Source: Alistipes sp. (GTDB lineage: Bacteria; Bacteroidota; Bacteroidia; Bacteroidales; Rikenellaceae). Taken from it: a DNA stretch of 13,589 nucleotides. A program made the position numbers and the translations under genes. Under the pieces are notes generated by a model. The model saw nothing but the letters and a program-made list of their open reading frames with translations, made no database searches and was not told the origin of the DNA. The DNA lies in contig JAGBIR010000238.1 in NCBI GenBank assembly GCA_017934845.1, positions 1 through 13,589 of the forward strand, written 5' to 3'. Below are positions 12,632 to 13,589 of this stretch, piece by piece (within the stretch, counting starts at the first letter, position 1; every line of letters begins with the position of its first letter).

Positions 12632-13589
12632 TTACATCTCTTTCTCTTCAATTATTGATGCATATTCTTTCCAGCCGTCAGCTGCTTTGTATGCTGCACC
12701 CGAACCTATGGGGACATAAATCTTGAGATTGGAATCTACTCCATTAAAAGCATCCCAATATGACCAAGGTCCAATAGTAATAGCTGGAGGTGTAACAGCT
12801 TTACAATATACGTTGGCTAATTTGTCACAACCTTGGAATGCAAAATCTTCAATAAGTTCAATTTTACTTCCTAATGTCACGCTTGTTAAGTTGTTACAAT
12901 CCTGGAAAGCCCACTCACCAATAGATTTCAAATTATCTGGCAACTCTAAGTTAGTTAAGCCGTTCATTCGTACTGCATATGGTTCAATACGTTCAAGTGT
13001 ATTTGGCATAATTATTTCGCTTAATGAGTTGCAGTTACTGAGCCCCCACAAAATTTTTAAGGATTCCCCCAAGTCTATACTAACCAAATTATCACAACTG
13101 TCAAAGGTGTTAGAATTAACAATTGTCACACTATCAGGTATTGATATACTTAATAGATCATCATTGTCATAGAACATATATTCCGTAATTTCCGTAACAA
13201 CACTATCAAATCTTATTATACCCTGTCCATTTTGATATGTATGTGAAATAATATTATCATAGTCCAGAGGTATAATCTCGTCGTTTATTGTTGTGTAGTA
13301 AATTGTTACATCATCAATCGATTTGATATAGTCAGCATATTCAGACCATCCGTTTGCTGTTTTGTATGCATTCACAGAATTTTTGGGTACATATATTTTT
13401 CTTTCAGGATGATTGTTTGCAAACATATCAACCGGAGTGTACATTGCTGTTATAGCAATCGGTTCTATTGATTCGCAAAAAACACAACGTAACTCATAAC
13501 AATCTCCGAATGCATAACCTCCAATATTTTGAACTGTTTTAGGTATTGTAATACTTGTAAGGCTGCTGCAACAATAGTATTTGCAACCA
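12632..13589 (-). CDS. BspA-like leucine-rich-repeat surface protein (3' part)
   Basis: Partial: the frame stays open to the window edge, so the N-terminus and any signal peptide are missing; about 318 residues are visible. They contain LRR_5/BspA-type repeats of about 23 residues (pattern SLTSITIPKTV-IGGYAFGDC, LVSIDLGESLK, LTNLELPDNLKSIGEWAFQDC, LTSVTLGSKIELIEDFAFQGC). A 25-residue module beginning KIYVP and containing AYK-GW-YA occurs twice (13325-13399 and 12650-12724). The second copy closes the protein, and no C-terminal sorting domain follows it. Known family members include surface adhesins of oral and gut Bacteroidota; this one's ligand is unknown. The gene is much more AT-rich than the rest: 15 G/C in 13201-13260 against 37 in 10561-10620, suggesting horizontal transfer or a fast-evolving accessory gene. 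Confidence 0.88.
   Translation of the reverse strand, partial: GCKYYCCSSLTSITIPKTVQNIGGYAFGDCYELRCVFCESIEPIAITAMYTPVDMFANNHPERKIYVPKNSVNAYKTANGWSEYADYIKSIDDVTIYYTTINDEIIPLDYDNIISHTYQNGQGIIRFDSVVTEITEYMFYDNDDLLSISIPDSVTIVNSNTFDSCDNLVSIDLGESLKILWGLSNCNSLSEIIMPNTLERIEPYAVRMNGLTNLELPDNLKSIGEWAFQDCNNLTSVTLGSKIELIEDFAFQGCDKLANVYCKAVTPPAITIGPWSYWDAFNGVDSNLKIYVPIGSGAAYKAADGWKEYASIIEEKEM

Overview
The window comes from a Bacteroidota genome, most likely a gut-type Bacteroidales; Rikenellaceae/Alistipes is a guess from gene style and moderate GC. The signs are promoters of the Bacteroides kind (TTTG/TTG then TAnnTTTG), no clear Shine-Dalgarno sequences, a DAHP synthase with a C-terminal chorismate mutase, a TonB receptor, an OMP_b-brl-type barrel and a BspA-like leucine-rich-repeat protein. 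No tRNA, rRNA, CRISPR array or transposase was seen.

Layout, with the minus strand dominating. (1) 50-4351: a probable operon running alpha/beta hydrolase, then a membrane-anchored MurF-like Mur ligase, then D-Ala-D-Ala ligase (Ddl), then a small outer-membrane barrel. Ddl makes the dipeptide that MurF-type ligases add to the peptidoglycan stem. This Ddl has Gly-Ala-Lys repeats inside its active-site omega loop and again at its C-terminus. (2) 4426-8724: a complete aromatic amino acid operon (pheA, aminotransferase, tyrA, DAHP synthase/chorismate mutase), with its own promoter, a leader region and a terminator pair at the end. (3) 8778-12550: an exported Cys-rich nitroreductase and a LuxR-type regulator on the minus strand, divergent from a TonB-dependent receptor on the plus strand, with face-to-face promoters. 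(4) 12573-13589: a bidirectional terminator and the 3' part of an AT-rich BspA-like LRR gene that runs off the window.

The best find is the leader of the aromatic operon. A 22-codon reading frame (8598-8666) carries seven Phe/Tyr codons within residues 5-13. It is followed by three mutually exclusive RNA hairpins: a 5-bp GNRA-capped stem, an 11-bp perfect antiterminator, and a 10-bp terminator with a U-run that ends just before the pheA start codon. This is the architecture of ribosome-mediated transcription attenuation, here answering to Phe and Tyr and controlling the entry enzyme and both terminal branches from one switch. A matching promoter lies just upstream of it.

All calls are from reading the sequence; no similarity search or folding program was run.
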